From NCBI GenBank assembly GCA_029582165.1, contig CM055880.1:1116001-1180000 (forward strand): a stretch of DNA of 64,000 bases. Reading direction: 5' to 3'. The stretch comes from Portulaca oleracea (lineage: Eukaryota; Streptophyta; Magnoliopsida; Caryophyllales; Portulacaceae). Below, piece after piece: positions 46,559 to 57,013 of this stretch. The notes under the pieces were generated by a model, which worked only from the letters and a program-made list of their open reading frames with translations, was not told where the DNA came from and ran no database searches. Position numbers and translations under genes: made by a program. Every line of letters begins with the position of its first letter. Position 1 is the first letter of the stretch.

Positions 46559-47054
46559 GTTTGGTTGTTTATTTTCTCAAGCTCTTAGCTTTGACATAAT
46601 CTTGAAGATGGACCAATTTTTTTTAAATCGTATAAATTTTGCTTGTCCACTGATCCTTTATTTTAGAAGTAAACATCAGCAAAATTTACAGGGCTTGATC
46701 TGGTCGGTCCATCAATGATCTCAAAAATAGATGTTGTGAAAGGAAAAATAGGGGGCAATCGGGCAAGAAATAATGAAAGATAAAAATAAGAAATTATAGT
46801 TTTTGGTGTCTATCTTGCTATGTAGACCACGTTATACTTAATAATTTGCCCCTAAATGCTAAAGACCTTGCAAACTTGAAATGAACCCCGATTCGAAGTG
46901 ACCCAACTCGGGCCGACTTGATCCAAATTTATCTTTCGTCAAACTAAATTTGAAAACCGACCCAGCCCAAATCCAATCTGACCCGACCCTTGCCAAATCG
47001 GACTGACTCAACCCAAACGAGCCCTCCCAAACCCGACTCCATTGACCTAATTTC

Positions 47055-47300
47055 CAGGAAATGGGCCCAGCCCATCCCCACTCAGTAATTGGCCCAGATC
47101 AGAAGAATCCAACCCAATTGAACAACATAATACAAATAATAAAAAGGAAAAAGAAAATACACCGATTGGTGAAATTAGGCAGCCATTACCAGGACTCAGA
47201 AGGACTTCAAACCCTTTTCTCTCGAAGGCTCTCTTTCTCTCTCTAGGAATCTCTCTCTCTCTCTACCCTCTCAAACTCTCGATCGCATAAACCCTAATTC
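47055..47300 (+). promoter_or_regulatory. Promoter and leader of the Lys-rich gene (GGGCCC, CT repeats, telo-box)
   Basis: TGGGCCCAGCCCA near 47058 and GGCCCAGATC near 47092 are site II type motifs. A CTCTCT-rich initiator zone follows (47218-47280). A telo-box AAACCCTAA sits at 47289-47297. A possible leader donor (AAG before GTTTGC) is at 47343. No TATA box seen. Confidence 0.55.
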
Positions 47301-47429
47301 TCAAACGCTGCTCGCAGGCTCAGCTCCATCCCGATTCAATAAGGTTTGCTCATCTTTCTCCTGTTTCGATTTCGTCTCAGTTTGTGCATTGCAGTGATGA
47401 AATTAGGGTTGGAATTGTGTGTAATTTGT

Positions 47430-47835
47430 GAATTTTTTAGTTCAATTGATGAAATGACAATCTTAATCTGCATCATCGCGCTTTGCTTCTTTATTTTATC
47501 TCGGCATCTGGATTTGTATGCGTATTTTGAGTTCAACTGACGAATTGACGAAATTAATCATGTCATTCCTGAATATAGTTTTTTGCTTTTTGGTTGAAAT
47601 GGATCTGGATGTTTATGCCTTCGATGTGTATGCGTAATTTTATTTCATTTGACGAAATTGACGAGATTAATTCATGTCATTCCTGAACATAGGTTTTTGC
47701 TTTTTGCTTGAAATGTATCTGGATTTGTATGCATTCGATGTGTATGAGTATTTTTAGTTCAATTGATGAAATGAATTCATGTCATAGTCATTCCTGAACG
47801 TAGGTTTTTGCGTGTTGGTTGAAATGGATCTGGAG
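47430..47835 (+). repeat. Tandem repeat (111-114 bp) of an intron-exon border including the start codon
   Basis: CATTCCTGAA starts at 47564, 47678 and 47789. Each is followed by a TAG acceptor-like motif, T-rich DNA, TTGGTTGAAATG or TTGCTTGAAATG, and TATCTGGA or GATCTGGA. Only the third copy leads into the real exon (ATG at 47824). A partial earlier copy lies at 47502-47563. Confidence 0.85.
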
Positions 47836-50800
47836 ACTGAGAATCGAATAGCGGCAATTCTTTTGAAAGAGGCGGATGAGTTGCGGCGGAAAGCTCAGCA
47901 GGAAGGTGTTCTTGCTTATCTCCGGAGGCCTACTGTCCGAGGTCGCCCTAATTCCCGCTTTCTTACTGCCACAGTTCGCGGCGTTCAACAAGGTTTGCTT
48001 CTTTTTCGATGTGATTGCCCTTTTCTTCAACACATTGCTTTTCTCTTATTGGTGTTGTTTGAGACTTTGTTATTGTGTACTCCCTCATGAAATTATGCTT
48101 CTCTAGCTCAAAGTTCCATCCTACCTGTATAGTTTGTTAGAGGTTGACAGAATGTCTAAAAGGTTGTGTGTTGGTTATCATTAGTATGTTTGTTTTTCTG
48201 TGTGCATTTTGTTTGATAGGGGAGGGGGTGGATGTGGTGTCTTTTATTTGGTATTGATTTAGAATTCTTTTTCATATGATCGTGGTTTGAAAAAGCCCAT
48301 GTGGGATGTGGCTAGGCTCAAAGTGCCCCCGCTGCTCTTTGTAAGGGGCTAAGGGGTCAAGTGATGCCCATCTGTAGCGCATGCTAAGGTGACTGAAGTG
48401 CGCCCTATACTAGTCCTGAGTGCAAGGTGACTGAATCATGCCTTGTGGGGAAAGGACATTGGGGACAAGGAAAAGGGACCGCTCACCATTGAAACACACA
48501 AGTACCTTTGAATTGATACTTAGCTAGATGGATAATTTTGACTAGGAGCCCTCTTCTAACCACACACCGGTGTTTTGAATATGGTTCAAATTGAAAGATT
48601 CCAATTATGAAACCCAAATTATCTATTTGTGGCCTTGTGGGTTAGGCTAAGTTGGATGCATGTGGAGTGTTTTAAATTTTAATGAAGAAAATGAAGGCAA
48701 TTGATCAATCATTCATTTCGGGCACTCTTCCAGTGACTTGTCTAAGTTGCTCGTCTAGTTTAAGTTGCACGTTGGTGAATTAGTTTAGGAGTTGTGTAAT
48801 CCATTGCTGGTATTTGCTGCCCATTTTGGGTTGGCTCTTGGATCTACATTTTCATGTTGCTTCCGATTGGTAATTATAAAAAGGGAAGGCATAGTTTCAG
48901 GCATGAATTAGTTTATTTATCCAGGTGCTTGCTTAGTTATCTCTGTCTTTGTATGAGTAATATGCTAATAGCTTCCAAAGCATAGTTACCTAAATCGGTC
49001 GAACCCCTCTTGTTCCCCGTTCCGGGATCGTTGATCCCAATCGGAGATTGAAAGCGACCTAGATCGGTCTGGAGCGCGACCTAGATCGGTAAATTGATCG
49101 ATCCAGTTCTCATGAACAGCAAACCCTAGATCTATCAATTGGATGCTGAATTGAAGGGTATTCGAGGTGGAAGTGGAGGGCTTTTGGTCGACCATAAGCT
49201 GCGACTCCACTGGTGGGGTTCTCTCCGGCCATCAGTCGCCGGTTTCCAGCCGTCGGCGGTAAATCGAGTGATTGAGGCGCAGAGAAGAGAGAGAGAGACT
49301 GAAGCAGAGAGGGAGAGAGAAAAACCTGGTGAGTAACTGAGTATGCGGCTGAAGAAGAAGCGCAGTAACCTTTACTGTATTATTAAAGGAGTAGAGTGGC
49401 GCATGGGTAATTATGAGAGACATAGAGAGGAGAGAGGAGAGAGAGAGTGTCAGGCATCATTAATGCTAATAGTTGGCATCAAGCTATCCTCAATTTACTA
49501 GGATATAAGTTGGCTATTTTAATATTCTAATAAAATTCTCTTTTAATTTAACAGAATTTACATTAATTATCATGTTTTGGATAGAATAGGTTTAGGTTCA
49601 TTTATTAATTAAAGGATTTTTTTATTTATCGATCCAAAAAATATTTATCGGCGAATTCCGATCCCAACTACCGTTCCTATTGAACCTGCCCCCGTCGGTC
49701 CCGATTTTTAAAAATTTACGATTTCGATCCCGATTTCGATCCTCGACCCCGATCGATCCCCGACTCTGGCAACTATGTTCCAAAGTATGGAATTCAGATT
49801 AATGAATATATTTCCCTTCTTTGTGCCATTCCCTATAGTAATGTTATGAAATGTTGTTCCAAAGTATGGTATTTGCTGCCCTTTTTGGGTTGGCTCTTGG
49901 ATCTACATGGTCATGAAGATTTTGAATCTGGATTTGTGAATTTATTTTGCAATCATGCATTCTCTCCCATTTCTTGTTTCTTGATTCCATTGCTACATGC
50001 CTGCATTTATTAATTTAATTAATGTTGCATTTGGAGTCTTTATCTCAGGCTAAAGAAATGTACAGAAAATAATACAAATCATCTGTTCCTTCAAGTGGTA
50101 TTGTGAGCCTTAGCTTGAAGCTGAGCCCAAGGCTGGCACATATTTGGTTGAGACGAGCTTGAACATACTAGGTTTTGACTCAACAGGATCCTCCCCTCCC
50201 ATAGGCGTCTTCATTCATGATGTGTGTACCTTCATCTTACTTCTAGTACCAGGTCGTTTGCACTTTGCAAGGCCTTCTTCCTTTTGTGTCTATGCTTCTT
50301 TTTTGTATCGTTGATCCCCCATTATTACAACTGTTGGCCTAAGTGATATGCTCTTCCATTACAAATTTTCTCTACTCATTTGACTTGAACCAAAGACCTT
50401 GCTTAGTATTGCAAGTGTCAAACCATTTAAACTAACCCTGTTGGTTTATTATTTGCATGTATGTAGCCATAAGCGAGCCTTGTAGACATCAATTATGGTG
50501 TAAAAAGTTAAATCCATTATAGCGAAGTTGATAAAGCCACATGACATCCCTACAAAGGTGGGTTCTTACATTTAACTTTTCACTGTTATCATCTAAAACC
50601 CTACCGAAAGACCGAATTATAACTCATAATGCCCAGATAAAGTCCCCCGCTGCTGAGTAATATTCTACATTTTAACAGTTTTTTCATCTGAATCTTGCTG
50701 CTCCTTTTCTGGAAATTGTTTGCTTGGTGCAGTCATTCTGTTATCCTTCCTGCCTATTTTTTATCGTATTCGTTCATGTCTGTTAAATGATTCATGCTCG

Positions 50801-52037
50801 AAGAAAATGTTTGCCAAGAACTTGGCAAAGGCTCATTGCTGAAGATCTAAAGCTTAGCATTTGTTAAACTAAACTTGCAAGTTCTGCCCTTTATGCTCCA
50901 ACTTGTTATCAGTTAATGAGAAACATGATTGTTGTTATTGCAGCAAATCGAGCTGTGGAGGTGAACGAAATGTGGCGGATTCGACAGCAAGAGCTAGAGC
51001 CTGTTAAATCTAGAGATGACAGTGGTCGTCATATTAGGGAAGAGGGAGGTAGAGAGCCATCCGCTAGCAGAAGCAAGAGGCACGATTCGGATCCCTCATG
51101 CTCATCAAGCAAAGGATCATATGAGGATCATCATTCCCGGGATGATGAAGGTTACAAGGATGAAGAGATTGAGAAGTTTTTACACTCAAGGTATAATAAG
51201 GTCTTTCTTAGTTATGTGTTCCTTCCTATCTTAGCCCTTTGCATGTTACGTCATATATTCGTATGACAACTAGTTTTTTAAAGAAGAGAATGTAAGTCCG
51301 TCCACTGGGCCCCTATCTCGGGGGCAAACACCAGTAAATTTTGTCGGCTGGGGATAATTGCCCATGGCAAGAATGGCCCATTAACCCCACAATTTCCATT
51401 CAAGGGACATGTTTTTGCTTCCATCAAGAATTGAACTTTGCTGGGGAGTTTGGAAGTTGGGGTGATTACCAATTTGGCAACTAGCTCTTTGGTTCATATG
51501 ACAAGTTGACAAGTCACTATGCTGCTAGATTGGATGTTCAGTCAATTGGCATTTATTTTTGGAGTTGCAGTCCTTTATGGTTGAGGCTAAAGACCCATGC
51601 TAACTATTTTTTTTAAAAAAATAACCAAGCTTTATTTTTGTGGTATGCGGTATTGTGCTCATTTGCTTTTGTTAGGTTTATTATTTAAGAGGATTGAGTG
51701 GTGATTTTTTGCCATTGGCAGGGTCAAACGTGGTAGGGGTTCTGTAGGGTCAAGAATGGATGAAACCGGTCCTTACCTTCCCCAAACTTGTGAGTTGCGG
51801 GACCAGGATGACTATGAGGGGAAACATCAAGTGGTCCTCGGTCCCGAGAAGCCTTCCTCATGGAAGCCTTCTAAGGATGAGTCCGAATCTGAGTCCGAGT
51901 CTGACAATGATGAGTGGAGGAAGAGGAAAAAGAAGGAGAGCTCGAGAGGGTCGAAGAGGAAACACTCTAGGAAGGAGCATAAATCGAAAGAGAAATCGAG
52001 GGACAAGAAGAAAAAGGACAAGAGACATAAACATTAA
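47824..52037 (+). CDS. Conserved Lys/Ser-rich nuclear-type protein, unknown function
   Basis: Three exons: 47824-47992, 50944-51190, 51722-52037; phases close to 243 residues. Seen: an N-terminal helix ENRIAAILLKEADELRRKAQ, then RGRPNSRFLTATVRGVQQ followed across the splice by ANRAVEVNEMW, an acidic/Ser-rich middle (SCSSSKGSYED), HSRVKRGRGSVGSRMDETGPYLP, and a C-terminal tail of Lys/Arg/Ser (KKDKRHKH end) that looks like a nuclear localisation signal and resembles splicing-related proteins. I recognise it as a conserved plant family but not its function. Start: an upstream in-frame GTG exists, but ATG at 47824 follows an acceptor-like TAG at 47803. Intron 1 is 2.95 kb and holds a hAT-type element. 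Confidence 0.88.
48981..49777. mobile_element. Non-autonomous hAT-type transposon, 797 bp, with perfect 8-bp TSD
   Basis: Left end CATAGTTACC and right end GGCAACTATG are 10-bp inverted repeats with one mismatch. The flanks are identical 8-bp duplications TTCCAAAG at 48973-48980 and 49778-49785, which is the hAT signature. The interior is rich in GATCGGTC/CGATCC motifs near both ends (subterminal repeats), with a purine-rich GAGA stretch. No transposase is encoded. It sits in intron 1 of the Lys-rich gene. Confidence 0.9.
51278..51480. repeat. Retroposon-like fragment in intron 2 of the Lys-rich gene
   Basis: GC-richer insert (CTGGGCCCCTATCTCGGGGG, GGGGATAATTGCCC) ending in a B-box-like AATTGAACTT motif. 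It could be an old SINE or LINE piece; low certainty. Confidence 0.3.
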
Positions 52038-54125
52038 TTAGGCCAACATTTGCTTGCAGTTGCAGCCCTTTGTGACCACCTGAATCGGTACAAGTCTTCA
52101 GGATGTTAATATGTATCAAAAAAGCAGAAAAAGCTCCCAACATATGTGATGATTCCTAACTCAGCAACTGCGCGCTGTTGTTTGTGTTTGATTCTTGTAT
52201 GTGTTTGAAAATGATGTTTGGTTGTATGGTCGAAGAACATAACTTGTCGGGTGTATAATTTGGCCAAATGTTTGGCCGGAGATTGTCAGAATGAGGCCAT
52301 GAACAGGGCTGTTGGCCAGTTTGAAGAAAGAAAATCTGGGCTGAGTTGGTGTGTAATGGTTCACTTTGGTCATATTGTAAATGATAATTGGCTCCAAGTT
52401 CATGTAAATCAATTACATGGGGTTGTCACAAACCCAGAAAATTAGTGAAAAACAGTGTTGATGGACCAATTTTGCCACCAAAAACTGACACTTGACAACC
52501 ACATGAGTAGAATGATGCCTCCAAATTTTTCCACCAACTTAGGCCTTGTTTGGCAACCAATATGTAGTTGGTGGTTGTTAGCTGTTAGCCTGTAACTGTT
52601 AGTTAATAGCTAGGAAGAGTGTTTTGTAAAATAGCTTTTTGTGAAAAATTATGTCAAAAAAACTTCATCAAATAGCTTTTTGAAAACTAGCTTTTTTTTT
52701 GCTTTTATGAACTATTTAACTCTATTATTACATGCTAAAAAGATCTATTTATGTCCTACTAGCTATTATTCACTAAAATTAATGGCCCATTGATATTGAG
52801 ATGTTGATACTGATAATGATAGATGCACTACAAATGGTAATGAGAAACTTTGATTAAACTTTACTATTTGTATTTATTTTAAACTTTCATTCTTATCTAT
52901 GTAAGTCAATTTTAAATTAATAAATGAATGGATATCTTATACTGTTATAGTAGTAATAGTTTTCTTAAGATGTCATTTGAAAGAGTAACTTTTAGCATGT
53001 ATATTTATTTATTTTGTTTTACTATCTATATATGTCGTCAATGATTTCACTATTTCTATCTGAATCATGATGGAATAGTTATGAATTTCATTGAAGTGAA
53101 GTAAATGAACCATTTATCACCTTATATAAGGGGAAAGGAAAACAAATTGTGATTAAATACTACACAATACTTACAACAACAAAAATAAAAACTCAGTACA
53201 ATTTTATTAACATGAGATATGGAGGAGTCCAGAAGTAGACGACCTTTCTCTATGTAACAAAAGAACATGGGTAGAGAGTAGAGACCGATTCCAACAAGAA
53301 ATACTACCTAATAAACATATAAATTGGATGGCAGTTTTGTGGATATTAACACATCCCTTTAGTGAGATATTTTACTTGCGTTGTCAAAATTTTGTTCAAC
53401 CCAAATGTCCGAATTTGTCCAGGTCTAAAAAAAAAATGCAGTTTTGTCCAAACTCTATTTCAACATTGACCCAATATTCAAACATAATATTTATATTTTT
53501 CTATTATCGGAACCCGATTTTAACCCAAGTTTATCTCCGTCCAAATCGTCCAGCACAGCCCGACCAAAAAAACGAATCCAAACATCAATTTCTCATCGAA
53601 TTTTGATATTGACCGAATTTGAGTGCTCTAAATTACCCAAATCTAAATTGTAGTCAGCATACATTTCACACAAAATGTACGAAATTTTGTGGAAAAAAAT
53701 ATAATCTTCCAATTTTCCAATAAAAATAAATCATAATTTAATAATATTTGCACATGTCCCACCTCCAAAATTGCATGAAAAATATTGAAAATACATCGTT
53801 AAGCAACCGCAACCACCAAAAACAAAACAAAATCAAAGAAACACACCCCCCAAAAAACAAAAATCCCAAAATTCCAAAAATCCCCATCATCACCCATTTA
53901 TTTTTGATTCAAAAAATTCCCCAAACCTTCCGTCATATTGATAGAGTGTGATCGTTCAACTTTGACCAGTCAAACCCTCACATTTTCATTTTCTCTGTTC
54001 AAATCAAACCCCCCATATTTAGGAATCCCCCCAACAACCCCTTTTTTTCTCATCTTTAATTTTATTTATTAATAATTCCCACAATTTATTTATCTAATAA
54101 ATTTATTAAATTAATAAATTTCCTG
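52038..54125. other. Intergenic between the Lys-rich gene and MKP1
   Basis: 3' UTR of the upstream gene to about 52200. From 52545 a MITE-like piece (GGCCTTGTTTGGCAACCAA, then TTGTTAGCTGTTAGC). 53390-53645 is a dispersed CCCAAAT/GACCCAA repeat. 53790-53950 is A/C-rich leader-like DNA before MKP1. No gene seen. Confidence 0.5.
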
Positions 54126-54149
54126 GGTGTTTCGTGTTTCTGAAAACCC

Positions 54150-54270
54150 CTTTCTCTCTCTCTTTCTCTCTCTCCCTTTCGAGGGAAGAAGAAAGAGAGG
54201 AGATTGGCGGTCAGTCAGCATTTTACACCCACCAACGTCACTCTCTCTCTCTCTAACTTTCTCTCTCTAC
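54150..54270 (+). promoter_or_regulatory. CT-rich 5' leader of MKP1
   Basis: Two CTCTCT blocks (about 54153-54178 and 54240-54266), typical of plant transcription start regions. A donor-like CAAGTAAGTTAG near 54395 and an acceptor-like GTTGTAG at 54787 suggest a leader intron of about 390 bases before the start codon. Confidence 0.5.
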
Positions 54271-54796
54271 AAATCTACTCAAAAAGCTTTCAACTTTGAA
54301 CGTTTCTTCCCATCTACTTCTTTATTTATTTCTGGGTTTAATTTGGAAAGAAATCGTCGCTTTCATCAACGAGATTCTTCATAGACTTGTTTGCAAGTAA
54401 GTTAGTAAGTATAATCACTTCTGAGTCTTCTTTCAAAGTTTTCGTCTGTAATTCTTTGAATTCTAGGGTTTGTTTGTGTAATCTTTTACTGGGTCGTATC
54501 GTATTGTATCAGATCATGTCGTCATTGTTCATGTTTGAATTTGATTTGATTTGATTTGATTATTCTAGGGTTGTTGGGTCTAGGGTTTTAGGGTTGAAAG
54601 AGGAGTAGCGGGTGTTAGTTGTGGAAAAAGTGGGAAAAAGTGATACCAATTAAGAAATTTTAATGCTGTTTTTATGCTGCTGGGAATTTACTTGATTTCT
54701 GTGGTGTTTCCAGGAAGTATCTTGTGATGGGTTTCTATCAATCAATCTAGAGATTTTGTGTATATTTTTTTGGGTGAGGGGTTGTAGGGGGTGAAT

Positions 54797-57013
54797 ATGT
54801 TAGGGGGTGGAGATCAAGAGAAGGGTAGTATTAGTGGTGCCCCTAAGAGTAAGACATTTTTGAGGTCGGTTTCGTGGAGCGATCGGTCCCCGAATAAACC
54901 TAATCCTTGTTACCCTAGAGCTCAACCCGGGATCAAGAATCGATCTTGCTTGCCCCCCCTTCAACCCCTTTCGATCTCTAGGCGGAATGTCGAGGAGTGG
55001 CCCAAAGCCGGTTCGGATGATTTGGGGATTTGGCCTCAACAACCCTCTACCCCCGGTGCCCGAATTGGATGTGGGTCGGATTCGAAATCGAGCTTGAGTT
55101 TGAGTTCGAGCTCGAATTCGGTATCGGGTCCCCCGCCTAGGGAGTTTGAGTCCAATAAAGACAGGCTTGCGTTCTACGAGAAGGAATGCTCGAAGGTTGC
55201 TGATCATATATACCTAGGGAGTGAGTTTGTGGCTAAGAATCGAGATATTCTGAGGCAAAATGGGATAACCCATGTGTTGAATTGTGTGGGGTTTGTTTGT
55301 CCGGAGTATTTCAAGGGTGATCTTGTGTACAAGACCCTCTGGCTGCAGGACAGCCCGTCGGAGGATATAACAAGCATACTTTATGATGTGTTTGATTATT
55401 TCGAGGATGTTAGGGAGCAAAACGGGCGGGTTTTTGTCCATTGTTGTCAAGGGGTGTCTCGGTCCGCTTCTCTGGTTATCGCGTACCTCATGTGGAGAGA
55501 AGGGCAGAGCTTTGAGGATGCTTTTCAGTATGTGAAGGCCGCTCGAGGGGTTACTAACCCTAACATGGGGTTTGCTTGCCAGTTGCTTCAGTGTCAGAAG
55601 AGGGTTCATGCTATGCCAGCTAGTCCTACTTCCGTGCTTAGGATGTATAGGATGGCCCCACATTCTCCGTACGACCCTCTTCATTTGGTCCCCAAAATGC
55701 TCAACAATCCCGGGGAAAAGGGGCTAGACTCTCGCGGGGCGTTCGTTGTGCATGTTCCTTCGGCTCTGTACGTGTGGATTGGGAAGTGTTGTAGCTCGGT
55801 GATGTCAAACAACGCGATGGTGGCTGCTCAGCAGGTCATGAAGTACGAGAAGGCTTGGGGCCCGGTTTTGACGGTCAAGGAAGGGGAGGAGCCTCGAGAA
55901 TTTTGGGACAATCTTTCTAGGGCTGAATCCTTGATGGAACGCGCTGCAATGGTGGATCATCCTTTAGAGGACAAGAGAACGAGCACTCTAAGGCTTAGTA
56001 GGTCTTGTAATGGTGGTAATAGGGAGATAAAAGACTACGATTTGGACTTCGATATCTTCCACAAGGCACTTTCGGGTGGGGTTGTTCCGCCTTTCAACTC
56101 ATCCGGGTCTTCTTCATCAGAAACCCTTCTTCCAGCCCGGGAAAATGGATGGGGCAGGTTGAGGAGGAAGTTTGCAAGCGGTATTATGAAGGAATTCTTC
56201 TCATCGCCCATGGTGAATTGTCAAAACCCTCATCCAGTTAAAGAGCCCATGCAAATTATGGACTCTCTACACGAATCAGCTTTAGAAGAAGATAATGATG
56301 AAGACGAAGAAGAAGAAGAACCGATTTCTCCCACAGCCCACTTACTAAAATCAGCTCCGAAAACTAACTCATCGGATTATACCCTAATTGACCCACCGGA
56401 CTCTTCGATCCCATCTCCTAGCCCTTGTAGCTCGCCTGAGTCTTTCTCCCCTTATGCAAACAGCATCCCAACTTTCCACTCAAAGTCCCCGTCTTTGTCC
56501 CCCTCAACTTCAGACTATTCCAGCCCGTTTACCTTTTCGCCCTCTTCTTCAACCTGGTCCGAGTCCTCCAACCAATCCTCACAACCCTCGCCCTCGCAAA
56601 TCGAGTTCTCCGACAATCTCTGCACTAAGGACATGTCGGGTTCAGTTTCAGTTCAAACTGAGTGTCCGAAATCTCCCCCGGGAACAGGTTATATGGAGAC
56701 GGCGTTTCCTGCAATCAACAGCTGGACATCATCCAAGATTTCGTCTAAAGGGATCTCGCCCTCCATTGCTCAACGTCGGGGCAGCAAACCTCCGACCCTG
56801 GTGCTATTACAGACGGCCGAGGCCATTCGTGTTCCTAGAACCTTGTGTAGATCGTGGTCCTTCTCGCTTTCCGGCTTGGTTGAAGAGAATGTAGACGAGG
56901 TCGTTAACAAGGAGTCGCAACATGAGGAGGTGGTTGACGTCAACCGGGATGTGCCCATGTTAGATGCAGGTAAAGATCTTGATTATTGTCTACGTTCCAT
57001 TGCCGTCTCTTGA
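54797..57013 (+). CDS. MKP1: MAP kinase phosphatase 1 (dual-specificity phosphatase)
   Basis: Single open exon, 738 residues from ATG at 54797 (an upstream in-frame GTG is not the start). MKP1 removes phosphates from MAP kinases such as MPK3 and MPK6, limiting stress and immune signals. Seen: KSKTFLRSVSW near the N-terminus; DSP domain about 133-270 with DHIYLGSE, the general acid Asp185 in WLQDSPSED, and the P-loop HCCQGVSRSAS with Cys216 and Arg222; then a gelsolin-like region (about 300-400: GAFVVHVPSALYVWIGKCC, EPREFW); a basic amphipathic stretch WGRLRRKFASGIMKEFF, a likely calmodulin-binding site; and a long Ser/Pro-rich tail with an acidic run. Slightly shorter than Arabidopsis MKP1. 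A donor-like GTAAAG after DAG near the end could replace the last residues by splicing to a downstream exon. Confidence 0.95.
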   Translation: MLGGGDQEKGSISGAPKSKTFLRSVSWSDRSPNKPNPCYPRAQPGIKNRSCLPPLQPLSISRRNVEEWPKAGSDDLGIWPQQPSTPGARIGCGSDSKSSLSLSSSSNSVSGPPPREFESNKDRLAFYEKECSKVADHIYLGSEFVAKNRDILRQNGITHVLNCVGFVCPEYFKGDLVYKTLWLQDSPSEDITSILYDVFDYFEDVREQNGRVFVHCCQGVSRSASLVIAYLMWREGQSFEDAFQYVKAARGVTNPNMGFACQLLQCQKRVHAMPASPTSVLRMYRMAPHSPYDPLHLVPKMLNNPGEKGLDSRGAFVVHVPSALYVWIGKCCSSVMSNNAMVAAQQVMKYEKAWGPVLTVKEGEEPREFWDNLSRAESLMERAAMVDHPLEDKRTSTLRLSRSCNGGNREIKDYDLDFDIFHKALSGGVVPPFNSSGSSSSETLLPARENGWGRLRRKFASGIMKEFFSSPMVNCQNPHPVKEPMQIMDSLHESALEEDNDEDEEEEEPISPTAHLLKSAPKTNSSDYTLIDPPDSSIPSPSPCSSPESFSPYANSIPTFHSKSPSLSPSTSDYSSPFTFSPSSSTWSESSNQSSQPSPSQIEFSDNLCTKDMSGSVSVQTECPKSPPGTGYMETAFPAINSWTSSKISSKGISPSIAQRRGSKPPTLVLLQTAEAIRVPRTLCRSWSFSLSGLVEENVDEVVNKESQHEEVVDVNRDVPMLDAGKDLDYCLRSIAVS

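Larger units (their letters stand above)
43420..47040. other. Intergenic, repeat-rich
   Basis: No gene seen. Contents: dispersed ACCCGAA repeat at 43690-43810; duplicated block 44161-44395; hAT-like MITE 44862-45004; another dispersed repeat ending ATTTTGACACCC at about 45895-46050; Au-like SINE on the minus strand at 46470-46558; C-rich dispersed repeat 46880-47050. Confidence 0.55.
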
